Notes: generated by a model from the sequence alone, not told the origin. A DNA stretch of 64,000 nucleotides from Selenomonadales bacterium 4137-cl (GCA_032334055.1 JAUOZS010000001.1:3372001-3436000); one strand, 5' to 3'; counted from the first letter of the stretch, positions 18,940-28,279 are shown. Numbers and translations: made by a program.

Positions 18940-20378
18940 CAGTTCAGTTTTTCGTAAACCGCCACATACTCGGACGCCGAACGCCGCCAACTGAAATCGG
19001 AAGCCATCGCGGCCTTAACGATCTGCGGCCATACCTCGCCGTCGCGGTAGAAATCCATGGCGCGGCGGAGGGTATAAAGCATGTCGCCGGCGTCGGGATG
19101 GGTGAAACTGAAACCGTTCCCTTCGCCAGTATATTCATTGTACGGCTGAATGGTATCCTTTAGGCCGCCCGTCTCCCGCACCAGCGGCACGCAGCCATAG
19201 CGCAGGGCGATGAGCTGGCCGATGCCGCACGGCTCGTGAAGCGACGGCATGAGGAAGAGGTCGGCGGCAGCATAGATCTTATGGGCCAGCGCCTCGTCAA
19301 AGTAAATATTGGCGGACAGCTTGCCGGGGTGGCGGTGGCCGGCCACCCGGAACATGCTCTCGTATTTGTCCTCACCCGTGCCGAGAACGACCACCTGCGC
19401 GTCGGCGGCAAGCATCTCCTCCAGCGCGGCGGCGATCAGATCGAGCCCCTTGGCCCACACCAGCCTCGATACGATGGCGATCATCATCGCCTCCGGCTTG
19501 GCCTCGAGGCCGAGGAACTCCTGGAGCTTGGCCTTGTTGGTCTGCTTGCGGCCGATCGAGCGCCGCGTGTAGTTAAGGTATACGAGCTTGTCATGGCCGG
19601 GATCGTAGACCTCATAGTCGAGGCCGTTCAGGATGCCGGTGACGTCCGCCTCGCGCTTTCTCAGGATGCCGTCAAGCTGCCAGCCGCCTTCGGGGGTAAG
19701 GATTTCCCACGCGTATGTGGGGCTTACGGTCGTCACCGCATCGGCGAAAACGATGCCACCTTTGAGGTAGTTCACCCTGCCGTGGAATTCCAGCCGGTCG
19801 TCGGTCAGGTACTCGCCTTCTTCAAGCGCCAGCAGGTCGCCGAGCACACTTTTTTCGAACACGCCCTGATACTGGATGTTGTGGATAGTGAGCACCGTCC
19901 GCAGCTTATGGTGCGGTGTGCTGCCTCGGTAGTGAGCCTGGAGCAGCACCGGCACCATGGCGGTGTGCCAGTCGTGGCAGTGGAGGATATCGGGCGTAAA
20001 ATCGAGATAAGGCAACACCTCCAGCACCGCCCGGCAGAAGAAGCTGAACCGCTCGGCATCGTCGAGGAAGCCGTACAGCCCCTGGCGGCGGAAGTAATAT
20101 TCGTTATCGATGAAGTAATACACGAGACCCTCGTGCTCCAGCCGCTCGATGCCGCAATAGAGCCTCCGCCAGCCGAGCGTAACCTCGATGTGGCGCACGT
20201 GGACCATCTGTTCCACCCACGCGGCCGGGATGTCGCCGTACTTGGGCATGATGATCCGCGCATCGACGCCCTGCCGCGCAAGTTCCTTGGGCAGCGAGCC
20301 GGCGACATCGGCCAGGCCGCCCGTCTTCACGAACGGCACCGCTTCGGCGGCGACGAACAGCACCTTTTTGCCTGTCAT
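18939..20378 (-). CDS. glgA: Glycogen synthase (ADP-glucose-dependent)
   Basis: 479 aa. GT5 enzyme that extends alpha-1,4-glucan from ADP-glucose. The N-terminal ADP-glucose-binding motif KTGGLADVAGSLP is at residues 18-30, and the C-terminal lobe has SRLVWAKGLDLIAAAL, FLMPSLHEPCGIGQLIALRY and RETGGLKDT. The length is typical. The start overlaps the glgD stop (GTATGA), with GAAGGGGATG upstream, so it is translationally coupled within the glycogen operon. Confidence 0.97.
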
Positions 20379-21499
20379 ACTTTCATCCCCTTCTCGATGA
20401 CCATCACGTAGTTCTTGTCGCCTATGAGCCGCTTGGCGGCCGAGATATGAACATCCTTGTCGCAGATGACGTTTTCCAGCACCGCGTTGGGACCGATTTC
20501 GCCTTTCTGCATGATGATGCAGTTATTGACATATGCGCCGCGGTGGACCCTGACGCTGCGGAACAGCAGGCTGTTTTCCACCCGGCCTTCTATTATGCAG
20601 CCGTTGGCCACCAGCACGTTGCTGGCCGCCACCTGGTCGCGGTAGTTGGCCGGCGGCTCGTCTTTGACCTTGGTATAGACGGGGCCCGATTTAAGAAACA
20701 GATCCTGCCACACCTCGGGCTGGAGCAGATCCATATTAGCGCGAAAATAAGCCTGGACGGAGTTGATCTTGGCCATGTAGCCGGTAAAGGGGAAACCGTA
20801 AACCCGGAGCCGGCCGAGCCGCTTGACGATCCCCTCCTTGACGAAGTCGTATTCGCCGTGGGCGACGCAGTCTTCGATGATTTCGAGCAGCAGCGATTTG
20901 CGCATGATAAAGGTCTCGAGACATACGGGGCCGCCGGCGATGCGACCTGTGGACACCTGCATGTCGGTGACGCGGCCGCCGTCGTCGACCTTAACCAGCG
21001 TGGCCAGCGAATACTGCTTGCCGGGCGCGGGCTGCTCCTCCTTGTATATTATCGTTATATCGGCCTGCTTTTCGAGATGATAGCGGAACGCTTCCCGATA
21101 GTCGGTATTATAGACGGTGTGGCTGCCGGCGACGATCACATACTCCTGGCTGCTGCGCTGCAGGAAGTCGACGTGGTTATGGAAATGCTCCAGGTCGCCC
21201 TTGTAAATGCTGTTGGAATAGTGAGTATGATCGGGCGGTGGCAGGATGAAAAGGCCGTCGCGCTTGCGGGCCAGGTCCCACTCCTTGCCTGACCGCAGGT
21301 GGTCCATTATCGAGCGGGCCTTATGCTTCACGACGATGCCGACGTTGACAATGCCCGAGTTTACCATATTGGACAACACGAAATCGACGAGGCGGTACCG
21401 GCCGCCGAAAGGCACCGCCGCCAGCGGCCGCTGGCGGGTAAGCTCCTTCAGCAGTTCCTCGTTCTCGTGGAGGTTGATGAGTCCCAGTACATTTTTCAT
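20375..21499 (-). CDS. glgD: Glucose-1-phosphate adenylyltransferase, GlgD subunit
   Basis: 374 aa; ATG 21499 after GGAGGG. It belongs to the ADP-glucose pyrophosphorylase family but to the GlgD branch. It begins NVLGLINLHENEELLKEL instead of the GGxGxRL nucleotide loop, while the sugar-binding region (PFGGRYRLVDFVLSNM) is kept. GlgD is the regulatory or weakly catalytic subunit that forms a heterotetramer with GlgC in Firmicutes. A left-handed beta-helix C-terminus is suggested by NGCIIEGRVENSLLF and NNCIIMQKGEIGPNA. Located between glgC and glgA in the operon. Confidence 0.95.
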   Translation of the reverse strand: MKNVLGLINLHENEELLKELTRQRPLAAVPFGGRYRLVDFVLSNMVNSGIVNVGIVVKHKARSIMDHLRSGKEWDLARKRDGLFILPPPDHTHYSNSIYKGDLEHFHNHVDFLQRSSQEYVIVAGSHTVYNTDYREAFRYHLEKQADITIIYKEEQPAPGKQYSLATLVKVDDGGRVTDMQVSTGRIAGGPVCLETFIMRKSLLLEIIEDCVAHGEYDFVKEGIVKRLGRLRVYGFPFTGYMAKINSVQAYFRANMDLLQPEVWQDLFLKSGPVYTKVKDEPPANYRDQVAASNVLVANGCIIEGRVENSLLFRSVRVHRGAYVNNCIIMQKGEIGPNAVLENVICDKDVHISAAKRLIGDKNYVMVIEKGMKV

Positions 21500-21532
21500 T
21501 TTCGTCCCTCCTTGCCGCCGCGCCGCGGCTTC

Positions 21533-22711
21533 TTATTCCACAACCGCGCCGCGCGGGATGAGACTGTCGGCGCCGACGCGGGCCCGCTCGCCGACCACCG
21601 TGATCGCCTCCGCCGCGGCGTCGCCGGCCAGGCCGATCTGGCAGCCGTCGCCTACGACGGCGTCCTGGCCGACGATCGCCTGCTCGATAACCGTATTCGC
21701 CCCGATCCGGACCCCCTCCATTATTACCGAATCCCTGATGACCGCGCCGGGACCGACGTGAACGCCGGGAAAGAGCACCGCGTTTTCCACCTCGCCGAAA
21801 ATGCGGCAGCCGACACTGGCAATAACCCGCCTGGCCTTGGCGCCCTCAGCCACGAAATGGGGCGGCTGGGTGGGGTTGATCGAAAAGATGCGCCAGCCCG
21901 GATCGTAAAGGTCGAGCGCGGGACGGTCGCTCAGGAGGTCCATATTCGCCTCCCACAGACTCTCGACCGTGCCGACATCCCGCCAGTAGCCGTCGAAGGC
22001 ATAAGCCATCATCTTGCGGCCACTTTCCAGCATGGCGGGGATGACGTTTTTGCCGAAATCGTGGCTGGAGGATTTGTCTTTTTCGTCCAGCTCCAGGTAC
22101 TTTCTCAAAACCTTCCAGGAAAATATGTATACCCCCATCGACGCCAGGTTGCTCTTGGGCTGCTTCGGTTTCTCGGCGAATTCGGTGATGCGGCCCTCCT
22201 CGTCGGCGTTCATGATGCCGAAACGTGTGGCCTCCTTCCACGGAACCTCGATAACGGCGATAGTGGCGTCGGCCGCCGACTGCTTATGAAAAGCCAGCAT
22301 GCGGGAGTAATCCATCTTGTAAATATGGTCACCGGACAGCACGATCACGTACTGGGGGCTGAACTGTTCGATAAAGGTGGCGTTCTGATGGATGGCATTG
22401 GCGGTCCCCTGGTACCATTCGCCGCCCCGGGCCCTCACGAAGGGAGGAAGGATATGCACCCCGCCGGTGTTGCGGTCCAGATCCCACGGAGTGCCGATGC
22501 CGATATAATTATGCAGCTCGAACGGCTGGTACTGGGTAAGGACGCCAACCGTATCGATGCCGGAATTATGACAGTTGCTCAGCGTGAAATCGATCAGACG
22601 GTATTTGCCGCCGAACGGAATCGCCGGTTTGGCCACCGTCTTGGTAAGCACGCCAAGACGGCTGCCCTGCCCGCCGGCGAGAATCATGGCCACGCATTCC
22701 TTGTGAAGCAT
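21533..22711 (-). CDS. glgC: Glucose-1-phosphate adenylyltransferase, GlgC subunit
   Basis: 392 aa; ATG 22711 after GGAGGAG. It makes ADP-glucose, the committed step of glycogen synthesis. The nucleotide loop [18 protein letters not shown] and the substrate segment [20 protein letters not shown] are intact, as are GTANAIHQN and [10 protein letters not shown] with the catalytic Asp. The C-terminal repeats ([34 protein letters not shown]) form a left-handed beta-helix. Works with the adjacent GlgD. Confidence 0.97.
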   Translation of the reverse strand: MLHKECVAMILAGGQGSRLGVLTKTVAKPAIPFGGKYRLIDFTLSNCHNSGIDTVGVLTQYQPFELHNYIGIGTPWDLDRNTGGVHILPPFVRARGGEWYQGTANAIHQNATFIEQFSPQYVIVLSGDHIYKMDYSRMLAFHKQSAADATIAVIEVPWKEATRFGIMNADEEGRITEFAEKPKQPKSNLASMGVYIFSWKVLRKYLELDEKDKSSSHDFGKNVIPAMLESGRKMMAYAFDGYWRDVGTVESLWEANMDLLSDRPALDLYDPGWRIFSINPTQPPHFVAEGAKARRVIASVGCRIFGEVENAVLFPGVHVGPGAVIRDSVIMEGVRIGANTVIEQAIVGQDAVVGDGCQIGLAGDAAAEAITVVGERARVGADSLIPRGAVVE

Positions 22712-22723
22712 CTTTTCTCCTCC

Positions 22724-24625
22724 TTACTCCTCGCGCATCGCTTCTCTCTTTATATAGACCGTAGCCAGCGGCGGCACGGTCAGAACGACGGAGAAGGGCT
22801 GACTGTGCCAGGCCTGCGGCTCGGCGCGAAGCTCATCGTTCGTCACCCCCGAACCGCCGAACTCGGCGCGGTCGCTGTTCAACACCTCGCGGTAAGATCC
22901 CGCCTCCGGCACACCGATACGGTAGCCGTGACGGACGACGGGGGTAAAATTGGTAACCACGACCGTATGTTCGTCGTTGTCGGCCCGACGGAGGAAGCTT
23001 ATCACGCTCTGCCGGCTGTCGTGGCAGTCGATCCATTCGAACCCCCGCCAATTATCATCGTTTTCCCACAGGCAGCTGTCGTCCCGGTAGAAGCGGACGA
23101 GCTCACGGGTAAAACCGTGCAGCTTGCTATGCAGTTCATATTCCAAAAGCAGCCAGTCGAGCCCGCGCCCTTCGTACCACTCGCTGAACTGGCCGAACTC
23201 CCCGCCCATGAACAGCAGCTTCTTGCCGGGATGGGCCATGAAATACCCGAAAAAAGCCCGCAAATTGGCGAACTTCTGCCAGTAATCGCCCGGCATCTTG
23301 TCTAGCAGCGACTTCTTGCCGTGCACCACTTCGTCATGGGACAAGGGAAGGAGAAAATTCTCGGAAAAGGCATACAGCAGGGAAAAGGTCAGCAGGCGGT
23401 GCTCCCACTGGCGATGTATCGGATCAAGGGAAACGTAGCGGAGCGTGTCGTTCATCCAACCCATGTTCCATTTGTAGTCGAACCCCAGGCCGCCCAAATA
23501 CACAGGCCGGGATACGAGCGGCCAGGCGGTAGACTCCTCGGCGATCACCAGCGCCCGCGGATAATAATAATGGACCGCCTCGTTCAGTTTCTTGAGAAAG
23601 GCTATCGCATCCAGGTTTTCCCGGCCGCCGTGCTCGTTCGGCAGCCATTCGCCGCCCTCCTGCCGTCCGTAGTCAAGGTAGATCATGTTGGCCACAGCGT
23701 CCACCCGCAGACCGTCGATATGGAATATATCGAACCAATACATAGCGTTCGATATCAGGAAACTCCATACCTCCGGCTTGCCGAAATCGAAGTTTAGCGT
23801 GCCCCAGCCTTGATTCTCGGCCCTGGCCGGCCACCCGCTCTCGAACAACGGGCTGCCGTCGAACATCCTGAGGCCGTGGTCATCCTTGCAGAAGTGCCCC
23901 GGCACCCAGTCCAGGATAACGCCCAGGCCCTTCTGATGGCAGCGGTCGACGAAGTATTTGAAATCGTCGGGGCTGCCGTAGCGGCTGGTCGGGGCGTAGT
24001 AGCCCGTAGCCTGATATCCCCAGGAAGCATCGAACGGATGCTCGGCAACCGGCAGCAGCTCGAGATGAGTGAACCCCATGTCGGCAGCGTAATCGCTCAG
24101 CTCGTCCGCCAGTTCGCGGTACGAATAGAAGCTGCCGTCCGTTTTGCGCCGCCATGAGCCTAGGTGCACCTCGTAAATGGCCATCGGCTTATTGACGCCG
24201 CCGGTGAGCCGTTCGCCACCCTGCCACTGGCTGTCGCCCCACCGGTAGCCGTCCAGCCCGAATACGCGCGACGCGCTGAGCGGTCTCACCTCGGCCCAGA
24301 AGGCGTACGGATCGGCTTTTTCGCGCACATCGCCGGCGGCGGATACGATCTGGTATTTGTATAAAGCCCCCGGCTCCAGTCCGGGAACGAACAGCTCCCA
24401 TATGCCGGAAGACTTAAGCCGGCGCATTTTGTCTTCGCCGCTCCAGCCGTTGAAGTCGCCGACCACCATCACCTCTCTGGCGTTCGGCGCCCAGACGGCA
24501 AAACGAACTCCTTTCACCCCCGCCCTTTCCCCCTGCTGCGCGCCCAGCATCCGGTAGCTGCGGAAATGGCGGCCTTCATGGAAAAGATATCGGTCATAAC
24601 CGCTGATTGCCTTAAGATTGCTCAT
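22724..24625 (-). CDS. glgB: 1,4-alpha-glucan branching enzyme
   Basis: 633 aa; ATG 24625 with GGGGAG 5 bases before. GH13 branching enzyme that makes alpha-1,6 branches. An N-terminal CBM48 domain (GVRFAVWAPNAREVMVVGDF) precedes the barrel: LLPVAEHPFDASWGYQATGY, Asp nucleophile in IDGLRVDAVANMIYLDYG, Glu in ALVIAEESTAWP and Asp in LPLSHDEVVHGK. It is the first gene of the six-gene glycogen operon, 12 bases before glgC, and is preceded by the candidate leader RNA at 24712-24887. Confidence 0.97.
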   Translation of the reverse strand: MSNLKAISGYDRYLFHEGRHFRSYRMLGAQQGERAGVKGVRFAVWAPNAREVMVVGDFNGWSGEDKMRRLKSSGIWELFVPGLEPGALYKYQIVSAAGDVREKADPYAFWAEVRPLSASRVFGLDGYRWGDSQWQGGERLTGGVNKPMAIYEVHLGSWRRKTDGSFYSYRELADELSDYAADMGFTHLELLPVAEHPFDASWGYQATGYYAPTSRYGSPDDFKYFVDRCHQKGLGVILDWVPGHFCKDDHGLRMFDGSPLFESGWPARAENQGWGTLNFDFGKPEVWSFLISNAMYWFDIFHIDGLRVDAVANMIYLDYGRQEGGEWLPNEHGGRENLDAIAFLKKLNEAVHYYYPRALVIAEESTAWPLVSRPVYLGGLGFDYKWNMGWMNDTLRYVSLDPIHRQWEHRLLTFSLLYAFSENFLLPLSHDEVVHGKKSLLDKMPGDYWQKFANLRAFFGYFMAHPGKKLLFMGGEFGQFSEWYEGRGLDWLLLEYELHSKLHGFTRELVRFYRDDSCLWENDDNWRGFEWIDCHDSRQSVISFLRRADNDEHTVVVTNFTPVVRHGYRIGVPEAGSYREVLNSDRAEFGGSGVTNDELRAEPQAWHSQPFSVVLTVPPLATVYIKREAMREE

Positions 24626-24711
24626 CAGAACTCCCCGTCTCTTTGGATTTGGTCAACAGGGATAATTTTACCCCATCGATTCAGAAAAATTTTGCCGAAA
24701 CACGGTAATCA

Positions 24712-24747
24712 ACAAAAAGAACCTGCCAGGCGTTGCTGGAAGGTTCC
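24712..24747 (-). terminator. Terminator or attenuator hairpin upstream of glgB
   Basis: GAACCT / AGGTTC plus the inner CCAG/CTGG pairing (24719-24746), followed on the minus strand by TTTTTGTT. It lies ~90 bases before the glgB start and ~150 bases after a good promoter. Confidence 0.75.
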
Positions 24748-24887
24748 CTCCTCTTCTCCGAATCTCGTCAGGCGTGCGCAGACCAATGCCAAGGGGCAAC
24801 GCTTGGACGGGGTATTCAGCTTCTTCGCCCCGGCATCAGGCGACCGACGGCGATTACTCGTTTCTATCTTCTTACTTCTATCTTCTT
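24748..24887 (-). ncRNA. Candidate structured leader RNA or small RNA before the glycogen operon
   Basis: Between the promoter at 24894-24923 and the hairpin at 24712-24747 runs ~140 nt without a start codon and Shine-Dalgarno pair that fits a gene. Minus-strand TGCCGGGGC (24828-24836) can pair with GCCCCTTGGCA (24787-24797). It begins with two copies of a 14-bp repeat. I cannot match it to a named riboswitch. It may attenuate glgB transcription or be a separate small RNA ending at the hairpin. Confidence 0.45.
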
Positions 24888-24892
24888 ACTTC
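24865..24892. repeat. Exact 14-bp tandem duplication
   Basis: TATCTTCTTACTTC occurs twice head to tail (24865-24878 and 24879-24892), directly after the -10 of the minus-strand promoter, so it would form the 5' end of that transcript. Confidence 0.85.
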
Positions 24893-24893
24893 T

Positions 24894-24923
24894 ATGATAA
24901 CAGCACCGCTTCCAACCTGTCAA
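24894..24923 (-). promoter_or_regulatory. Promoter of the leader/glycogen operon
   Basis: Minus strand TTGACA (24918-24923), 18-base spacer, TATCAT (24894-24899). The -35 overlaps the stop codon of the YaaW-like gene (AATTGACA). Confidence 0.65.
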
Positions 24924-25624
24924 TTATCGCCAGTGTCGGGCGGCGTAAAGCCCGCCATAGCGGCCTTCTGGCGAAGATAAGCTATCTGGAGCACTGTGGG
25001 GATTATTTTTCGATACGCCGGGCCGGCGAGGTCGATCGCCACGACTACGATCCCCAGAATAACGCCAAGCGGGCCCAACAACACATTCAGCCCCCCCGAA
25101 ACCAGCCCACCCAGCGCCTCGGCTCCGGCCTGGCGGGCCGCCGCCACCGCCACGATCCGGGCGATGTTCCACGCCACCAGATAGCTTATTGTCGGCATAA
25201 AATTCACGATCGTGCCTTCCACCAGCAGCGTGCTGATTTTCTCGGCTTCCACACCCTGCCCGGCAAATAGCTGTTCTATGGGCTCGCGCTCGGCAGGCGA
25301 CATCTTTTTCCAGGCGCGGGTAAAAATCACCCCGAGGATTCTCTTCTCTACCGCCTCTTCGTCCTCTTCCGGAGACCACTCGACCTTCATCTTGGCGGCC
25401 ACATCGCGGACGATATCAAGATACTCCGCATCCCTGCCCAGCAGGTGGGCGATGGTATTCGAGCCGTTGTAGCGGATCCTCGCCACAAGCTCCTCGCACG
25501 TTATTTCCCCCGTGTGCTCGCCGAAGTTGTACTCTTTCAGAAGGCCAAGGTCGCCCGGATCTGTCCGGGCGAAGAGCTCGCACAGCCTTTCTGACGAGCG
25601 ACGCAACAACTCTTTCCCGCTCAT
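24920..25624 (-). CDS. YaaW (UPF0174)-like protein
   Basis: 234 aa from ATG 25624, with GGGGGTGG upstream; a longer frame to 25645 is not supported. The sequence (LLRRSSERLCELFARTDP, NTIAHLLGRDAEYLDIVRDV, YLVAWNIARIVAVAAARQA, then GGLNVLLGPLGVILGIVVVA) fits the YaaW family: an N-terminal helical domain followed by a Gly/Ala-rich, weakly hydrophobic C-terminal domain that may touch the membrane. The molecular function is unknown. Monocistronic. Confidence 0.65.
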   Translation of the reverse strand: MSGKELLRRSSERLCELFARTDPGDLGLLKEYNFGEHTGEITCEELVARIRYNGSNTIAHLLGRDAEYLDIVRDVAAKMKVEWSPEEDEEAVEKRILGVIFTRAWKKMSPAEREPIEQLFAGQGVEAEKISTLLVEGTIVNFMPTISYLVAWNIARIVAVAAARQAGAEALGGLVSGGLNVLLGPLGVILGIVVVAIDLAGPAYRKIIPTVLQIAYLRQKAAMAGFTPPDTGDN

Positions 25625-25690
25625 CGTAACCACCCCCCTTGACAAAAATATTCCCCGCCGTTTGGCGGAAACCCTCCTTTCTTACTTACA

Positions 25691-25720
25691 TAAGGGCCCC
25701 GCGCACGCGCGGGGCCCTTA
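25691..25720 (-). terminator. Long GC-rich hairpin after the gene ending at 25726
   Basis: TAAGGGCCCCGCG is mirrored by CGCGGGGCCCTTA across 30 bases with a minimal loop. There is no T-run on either side (TTATGTAAG on the minus strand), so it may pause polymerase or stabilise the 3' end rather than terminate alone. Confidence 0.5.
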
Positions 25721-25725
25721 TGCCG

Positions 25726-26628
25726 TCAACGGCTCTGTATGAGGAACAGACCAGTAGTGGGGTGAAACTTGACAATTTTATCAGGATAAAACCAGGTCTC
25801 TTCGCCGACAAGCCGCACAATACTCAACGGCTCTCCCCAGGCCAGCCTAACCTGGTCCGGTACCATGCCATCCTTCACGACCCCGGCGTTTATAGACGCC
25901 CAGGCCTGGTCGTCCCAGGCGAAAAGCAGCCGCGGATCGGTCTCGAACAGTACGGACTCCCACGGCTTGGCGGTCGGCCAGAAGCCGCGCTGCACGTTCG
26001 TCAGGCTGTAGGCGATGGCGATATAGCCCTTCCGCTTGTCAGCGGTCGACACCACCAGCCAGATCGGCTCATCGGCATCGATGCCGGCGATCACGTCCTC
26101 GACAGTCAACGGTTCGTTGATTTTGACGCGGATAGTGCCGGGTTCCTCCTGATAGGCCGGAATGGCCAGCCGTTTTGAAAACACCACCTTGGCGGCGAAA
26201 TGTTTCTTCGCCGCCGCCAGATCGTCGGCCGGCACCAGATGCTTCGCCTGACCGCCCAGGGCCTTGATTGTCAAACCCTCTCCGCCGCCCTGGATACGGA
26301 AAAAGATCTCGTAATCATTGACAGGCGGACCGTCCTTCAGAGCCGGCAGCTTTTTGACCGTTACAACTTCCAGTCGTTTGCCCTCAAGCCAGTCCGCGCG
26401 AATATTGCCCCCCGCGGTAAACAGCTCCGGGCGTGGCGCTTCCAAGGTGAAAGCATAGCCTTCAGCCTTTTTGCCGCGTTCCAGCGGCAACACAACGAAT
26501 ACCTTACCCACCCATTGCTCCACCGGCTGTGCGGCGTCCGGCGCCGCAGCACCCCAGGCCTGCCCGGCGCCCAAGCCCGCCAACAGGATAACGAGGAAAG
26601 CCGCCAGCCCTACTCGCCACTTTTCCAC
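25726..26628 (-). CDS. Exported protein with C-terminal WGEP motif
   Basis: 300 aa. Signal peptide WRVGLAAFLVILLAGLGAG, cleavage near AWGAAA. The first two thirds are beta-rich with no known family (KVFVVLPLERGKKAEGYAF, LKDGPPVNDYEIFFRIQG). The last ~50 residues read DGMVPDQVRLAWGEPLSIV then TWFYPDKIVKFHPTTGLF, a small BamE/SmpA-like pattern: helix, WGEP turn, aromatic strand pair. The same tail occurs in the exported protein at 58717-59847. Probably periplasmic. Monocistronic between a hairpin and the basic protein gene, which is divergent. Confidence 0.7.
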   Translation of the reverse strand: MEKWRVGLAAFLVILLAGLGAGQAWGAAAPDAAQPVEQWVGKVFVVLPLERGKKAEGYAFTLEAPRPELFTAGGNIRADWLEGKRLEVVTVKKLPALKDGPPVNDYEIFFRIQGGGEGLTIKALGGQAKHLVPADDLAAAKKHFAAKVVFSKRLAIPAYQEEPGTIRVKINEPLTVEDVIAGIDADEPIWLVVSTADKRKGYIAIAYSLTNVQRGFWPTAKPWESVLFETDPRLLFAWDDQAWASINAGVVKDGMVPDQVRLAWGEPLSIVRLVGEETWFYPDKIVKFHPTTGLFLIQSR

Positions 26629-26833
26629 TAGCGCACCCCCATTTCCATTATTTTACCAATTATATTTGACGTCTTTCAGCCATAATCCTGCCACCGAATT
26701 GTAATCAAATAAACCCTCCGTGTCATACAATATACCGACAAATGTATTGTTCTATGAATTGTCCCCGGCCTCCCCGGAAGGCTCAACCGGGTCGCCGGCT
26801 CCAGCCTTCCCAGCACATGAAAGGAGGTCCCTT

Positions 26834-27823
26834 ATGAAAAAACTCCTTGGCTTGATTACCATCGCTATCCTGCTTTCGTTCGCCACGGTCTCGGTCGTGT
26901 GGGCGAGTCCGGCGCTAAACAACGATAAGGCCCACCAGCGGGGCGAGGAACAGCGGAAAACGGCCAAGCAACCGACCGGCGAAAAACATCGCAAACCTTC
27001 CGGCAAGGAAAACGTCAAATCGCCCCCGGCGAATAACCACAGTCGCATAAAACCGAATCGCCACGATCGTCCCCCCGTGAAAGCAGGCGGGCAGAAACCG
27101 GCCAACCGCGGGCGCGACAACGACAAGCACTACAACCATAAGCCCCAGGGGCCGGACAAAGTCGCAAAAAAACCCGCCAACGACAAGCATCGTATTGCGC
27201 CCGATCATCGCCGCCCGGCAAAAACTTACGACAAGATCGGCCCACCTGCGAACCGCGGTCGCCATGACGGGATAAGACACGAACAGCCCAAGCCCCGTCC
27301 CCACACAATTCACCGGGGCCACCCAACCGGCGGCAGCAATATCCACCGGCACCACAGCCGGCATCGGTATTGGCCGGACAGCGGCGACTGGCACCGCCAT
27401 TTTCGCGACTGGTCCTGGTTCATTTCCCACAAAGTACGCGGTTTCGGCGCCTGCTACGCCGACGACCGCCGCGATCGGGCACTCTATATCCACTTCGAGC
27501 CGCAGGACGACAACTATCTCTATATGCTCGAATCGCGCTACGGCCACTACACCTACCGGGCGCGACACCGCTGCCATGGCGGGGACGGCTGGTGTCACTA
27601 CTGGTTCCGCGGCGACAATATCATTGCCTTCTTCCGGGGCGACGACGGTTACTCCCATACCTTCGTCTGGCGACGGGACGAAGTGGAGAGCCACGCCCTG
27701 GCCATCGGCATCATCACTCCCGGGCTGCGAATAATCTACGGCAGCTATGACGCCGACATGCCGCCCGACCTTGCGGACGGCTATACCCGTGAAGTGCTGT
27801 GGGCCGTGGTCGACGACGAATAG
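26834..27823 (+). CDS. Secreted His/Lys/Arg-rich protein
   Basis: 329 aa from ATG 26834 (AAGGAGG 9 bases upstream); a longer frame from 26720 is unlikely. Signal peptide KKLLGLITIAILLSFATV ending at VWAS. Residues 25-200 are low-complexity and very basic, rich in His, Lys, Arg, Pro and Asn (HQRGEEQRKTAKQPTGEKHR, NHSRIKPNRHDRPP, KHYNHKPQGPDKVAKK). The C-terminal ~130 residues are folded-looking, aromatic and acidic-basic mixed (YLYMLESRYGHYTYRARHR, CHYWFRGDNIIAFFRGDDGY). The His content suggests metal, nucleic acid or anionic-polymer binding, which is inference. No family recognised. Confidence 0.7.
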   Translation: MKKLLGLITIAILLSFATVSVVWASPALNNDKAHQRGEEQRKTAKQPTGEKHRKPSGKENVKSPPANNHSRIKPNRHDRPPVKAGGQKPANRGRDNDKHYNHKPQGPDKVAKKPANDKHRIAPDHRRPAKTYDKIGPPANRGRHDGIRHEQPKPRPHTIHRGHPTGGSNIHRHHSRHRYWPDSGDWHRHFRDWSWFISHKVRGFGACYADDRRDRALYIHFEPQDDNYLYMLESRYGHYTYRARHRCHGGDGWCHYWFRGDNIIAFFRGDDGYSHTFVWRRDEVESHALAIGIITPGLRIIYGSYDADMPPDLADGYTREVLWAVVDDE

Positions 27824-27831
27824 TGACGATA

Positions 27832-27870
27832 GCGAGCTCCGCGACAACGGAGCTCATCTTTATTCGTTTT
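27832..27870 (+). terminator. Terminator of the His-rich protein gene
   Basis: GAGCTCCG (27834-27841) / CGGAGCTC (27848-27855) followed by ATCTTTATTCGTTTT. Confidence 0.7.
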
Positions 27871-27899
27871 ATTTTATATTTATTATTTTAAAATAATTA

Positions 27900-27928
27900 T
27901 TGTTATTTATTTCATGTTCTGCTATAAT
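27900..27928 (+). promoter_or_regulatory. Strong promoter in a gene-poor interval
   Basis: TTGTTA (27900-27905), 17-base spacer, TATAAT (27923-27928) with TGC before the -10. It faces a ~220-nt interval that has a ribosome binding site and a short frame but no normal gene. Confidence 0.7.
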
Positions 27929-28039
27929 TAAGTCGAAGGACGGAGATGGGGCCACCAGATCAAACGTTTCCCTGCACGAGTCCCCCTCCATATAAGTCCA
28001 TCTCCCCTTCATTAACATCTCCCAAAGGAGGTCGCCGCC

Positions 28040-28096
28040 ATGGTCTGGATGATGCTTCGACCCGTCACCCACTGCAAGGAAGGCTGCCAGCCATAG
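28040..28096 (+). CDS. 18-residue peptide frame in a short transcript
   Basis: AAAGGAGG (28024-28031) precedes ATG 28040. The frame encodes MVWMMLRPVTHCKEGCQP and stops at TAG 28094. The 5' untranslated part contains GGAGATGG (27942-27949) and CCATCTCC, which can pair at long range. The promoter at 27900, the strong site and the downstream hairpin at 28151-28180 argue for an expressed ~250-nt RNA. Whether the peptide matters is unknown. Confidence 0.4.
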   Translation: MVWMMLRPVTHCKEGCQP

Positions 28097-28145
28097 TCCC
28101 GGGCAAGACGGTAAAAGGCCCGCGGGTAGCCACAAAGCCCCGCGA

Positions 28146-28180
28146 TAAAAAAAGGGAGGCTCACGAGTGAGCCTCCCTTT
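28146..28180 (-). terminator. Terminator of the NIF3-MFS operon
   Basis: AAAGGGAGGCTCAC (28151-28164) / GTGAGCCTCCCTTT (28167-28180), followed on the minus strand by TTTTATCG after the paired TTT. It can also stop the plus-strand transcript from 27900. Confidence 0.85.
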
Positions 28181-28279
28181 ATCTTGCCACCGGCCATTGA
28201 TAACACCCGTCCGCTGCGCGTCCTCGCGGATGCCTTGCATACGGGCAATTCTGAACGGCCTCAAGTTATTATCGTATGC

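Noticed and set aside
24719..24746. T-box or known riboswitch before glgB
   Set aside because: No conserved core of any class I can recall; kept as an unclassified leader.
26729..26752. ACAATA/TATTGT inverted repeat upstream of the His-rich gene
   Set aside because: Six-base arms with twelve-base spacing are expected by chance in AT-rich DNA.
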